Shown in pieces: positions 5,772 through 6,224 of a DNA stretch of 6,224 nt. Every line of letters starts with the position of its first letter. Position 1 is the first letter of the stretch. The stretch covers positions 1-6,224 of the forward strand of contig CAJXMS010000139.1 of the NCBI GenBank assembly GCA_913056475.1. Direction: 5' to 3'. The stretch is from an uncultured Bacteroidota bacterium (GTDB lineage: Bacteria > Bacteroidota > Bacteroidia > Flavobacteriales > Schleiferiaceae). The position numbers and the translations under genes were made by a program. The notes beneath the pieces were generated by a model, which was not told where the DNA came from, did not search any database, and saw nothing but the letters and a program-made list of their open reading frames with translations.

Positions 5772-6224
5772 ATGCGATTGCGGCGGTCCATTCTGGCCCT
5801 GGTACTTCTGGGCGTACTCAGCGCCCCCATCTGGCTCAGCTACGGCCTCCTGCGCTGGCAGATCCACCAGTGGCGGCAAGAAGTTAAAAACCAGGTACTC
5901 CGGGAAATGCCCCCCGCATCCCTCACCCACTTCCGTTTTTCCCACGCCCAGGCCGCCGCGCTGGATTGGGAGCACGCCGGCGAATTTGAGTACCAGGGCC
6001 AGATGTATGACGTGGTCCAGCGCGATACCCTCGGCGACAGCCTCCACCTCCTCGTCTGGCCCGACCACGCCGAAAGCCGCCTCCACCAAAAGATAGACCG
6101 ACTCCTGAGTCCCCGCCTCCAAAACCACCCCCTACGGCTACGGGCTGGCCAGATTGAACGCCGACTCGGAGGTCGTCTGGCGCTACGACGGCAACACCCA
6201 CCACGACTTCGCGACCGACGACGG
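5772..6224 (+). CDS. Small membrane-anchored protein of unknown function; tail not authentic
   Basis: The frame opens at ATG 5772, the first ATG in frame, and stays open for 151 codons to the window end. Residues 1-5 are basic (MRLRR) and about 6-27 hydrophobic, a signal-anchor or signal peptide. After it come an amphipathic charged stretch (about 28-46) and a soluble section with LDWEHAGEFEYQGQMYDVV at 64-82, then about 84-112 with GDSLHLLVWPDH. I recognise this pattern, from memory only, as a recurring uncharacterised Bacteroidota family of ~140-150 residues; relatives have the same membrane start and the EFEY-GQMYDVV block. From about residue 113 (base ~6108) the frame turns Arg-rich (for example LRLRAGQIERRLGGRLALRR), which is what a GC-rich gene gives in a wrong frame. 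The real protein therefore ends or is interrupted around 6105-6135. Competing frames on both strands have poorer composition. Confidence 0.7.
   Translation, partial: MRLRRSILALVLLGVLSAPIWLSYGLLRWQIHQWRQEVKNQVLREMPPASLTHFRFSHAQAAALDWEHAGEFEYQGQMYDVVQRDTLGDSLHLLVWPDHAESRLHQKIDRLLSPRLQNHPLRLRAGQIERRLGGRLALRRQHPPRLRDRRR
6109..6224 (+). CDS. Arylsulfotransferase-like fragment, truncated at both sides
   Basis: In a frame different from the preceding gene, the sequence after the TGA at 6106-6108 is open to the window end. From 6133 it reads YGYGLARLNADSEVVWRYDG (20 residues), then NTHHDF and ATDD. A Leu/Ala-Asp-Ser-x-Val-Val-Trp-x-Tyr strand followed by HHDF and then a DG-type turn is the repeating pattern of arylsulfotransferase (ASST) beta-propeller proteins, where the HHD motif is characteristic. 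This looks like the interior of such a protein, not its N-terminus: no believable start or signal peptide is present. Only about 30 residues are visible, so family assignment is tentative. The stretch is more GC-rich than the DNA just before it. Confidence 0.45.

Noticed and set aside
5691..6128. Overlapping open frames on both strands (minus 5691-6128, plus 5707-6096)
   Set aside because: The plus one is Pro/Ser-rich nonsense; both overlap the 5772 frame, which has a proper membrane start and a family-like soluble section.

Overview
The window looks like a chromosomal piece of a GC-rich member of the Bacteroidota. Four things point there. A mevalonate-kinase-type GHMP kinase is followed directly by a UbiA prenyltransferase, an arrangement I know from Flavobacteriia and relatives. 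The M20 dipeptidase has a Bacteroidota-like sequence. No gene has a convincing Shine-Dalgarno site in a position that decides its start. Three genes have the Bacteroidota -7 promoter motif TAnnTTTG upstream. I cannot name the genus from sequence alone.

Layout: (1) 2-664, the 3' part of a GHMP kinase (mevalonate kinase-like), cut by the window start. (2) 668-1558, a UbiA-family membrane prenyltransferase, 3 nt after the kinase stop and in the same frame; the pair is an isoprenoid operon. (3) 1559-1957, a non-coding, increasingly AT-rich gap. (4) 1958-3403, a stand-alone AAA/DUF4143 ATPase with an intact C-terminal PD-(D/E)XK-like motif set; it is less GC-rich than its neighbours and looks like an accessory gene. 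(5) 3404-3733, a gap with a possible 50-codon minus-strand ORF that overlaps the ATPase end. (6) 3734-5122, a complete M20 metallopeptidase (dipeptidase). (7) 5123-5771, a long repeat-containing gap. (8) 5772 onward, a small membrane-anchored protein of unknown function. Its coding signal stops near 6105-6135 and is replaced, in another frame, by a fragment resembling arylsulfotransferases that runs off the end.

How the genes relate: the kinase and UbiA enzyme plausibly act on one pathway, from mevalonate to polyprenyl diphosphates to a prenylated lipid. The ATPase, the peptidase and the small membrane protein each appear to be separate transcription units. I found no convincing multi-gene novel system. 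The most notable anomaly is the abrupt change of protein identity in the last ~120 bases, which is either an assembly chimera or a real recombination junction.
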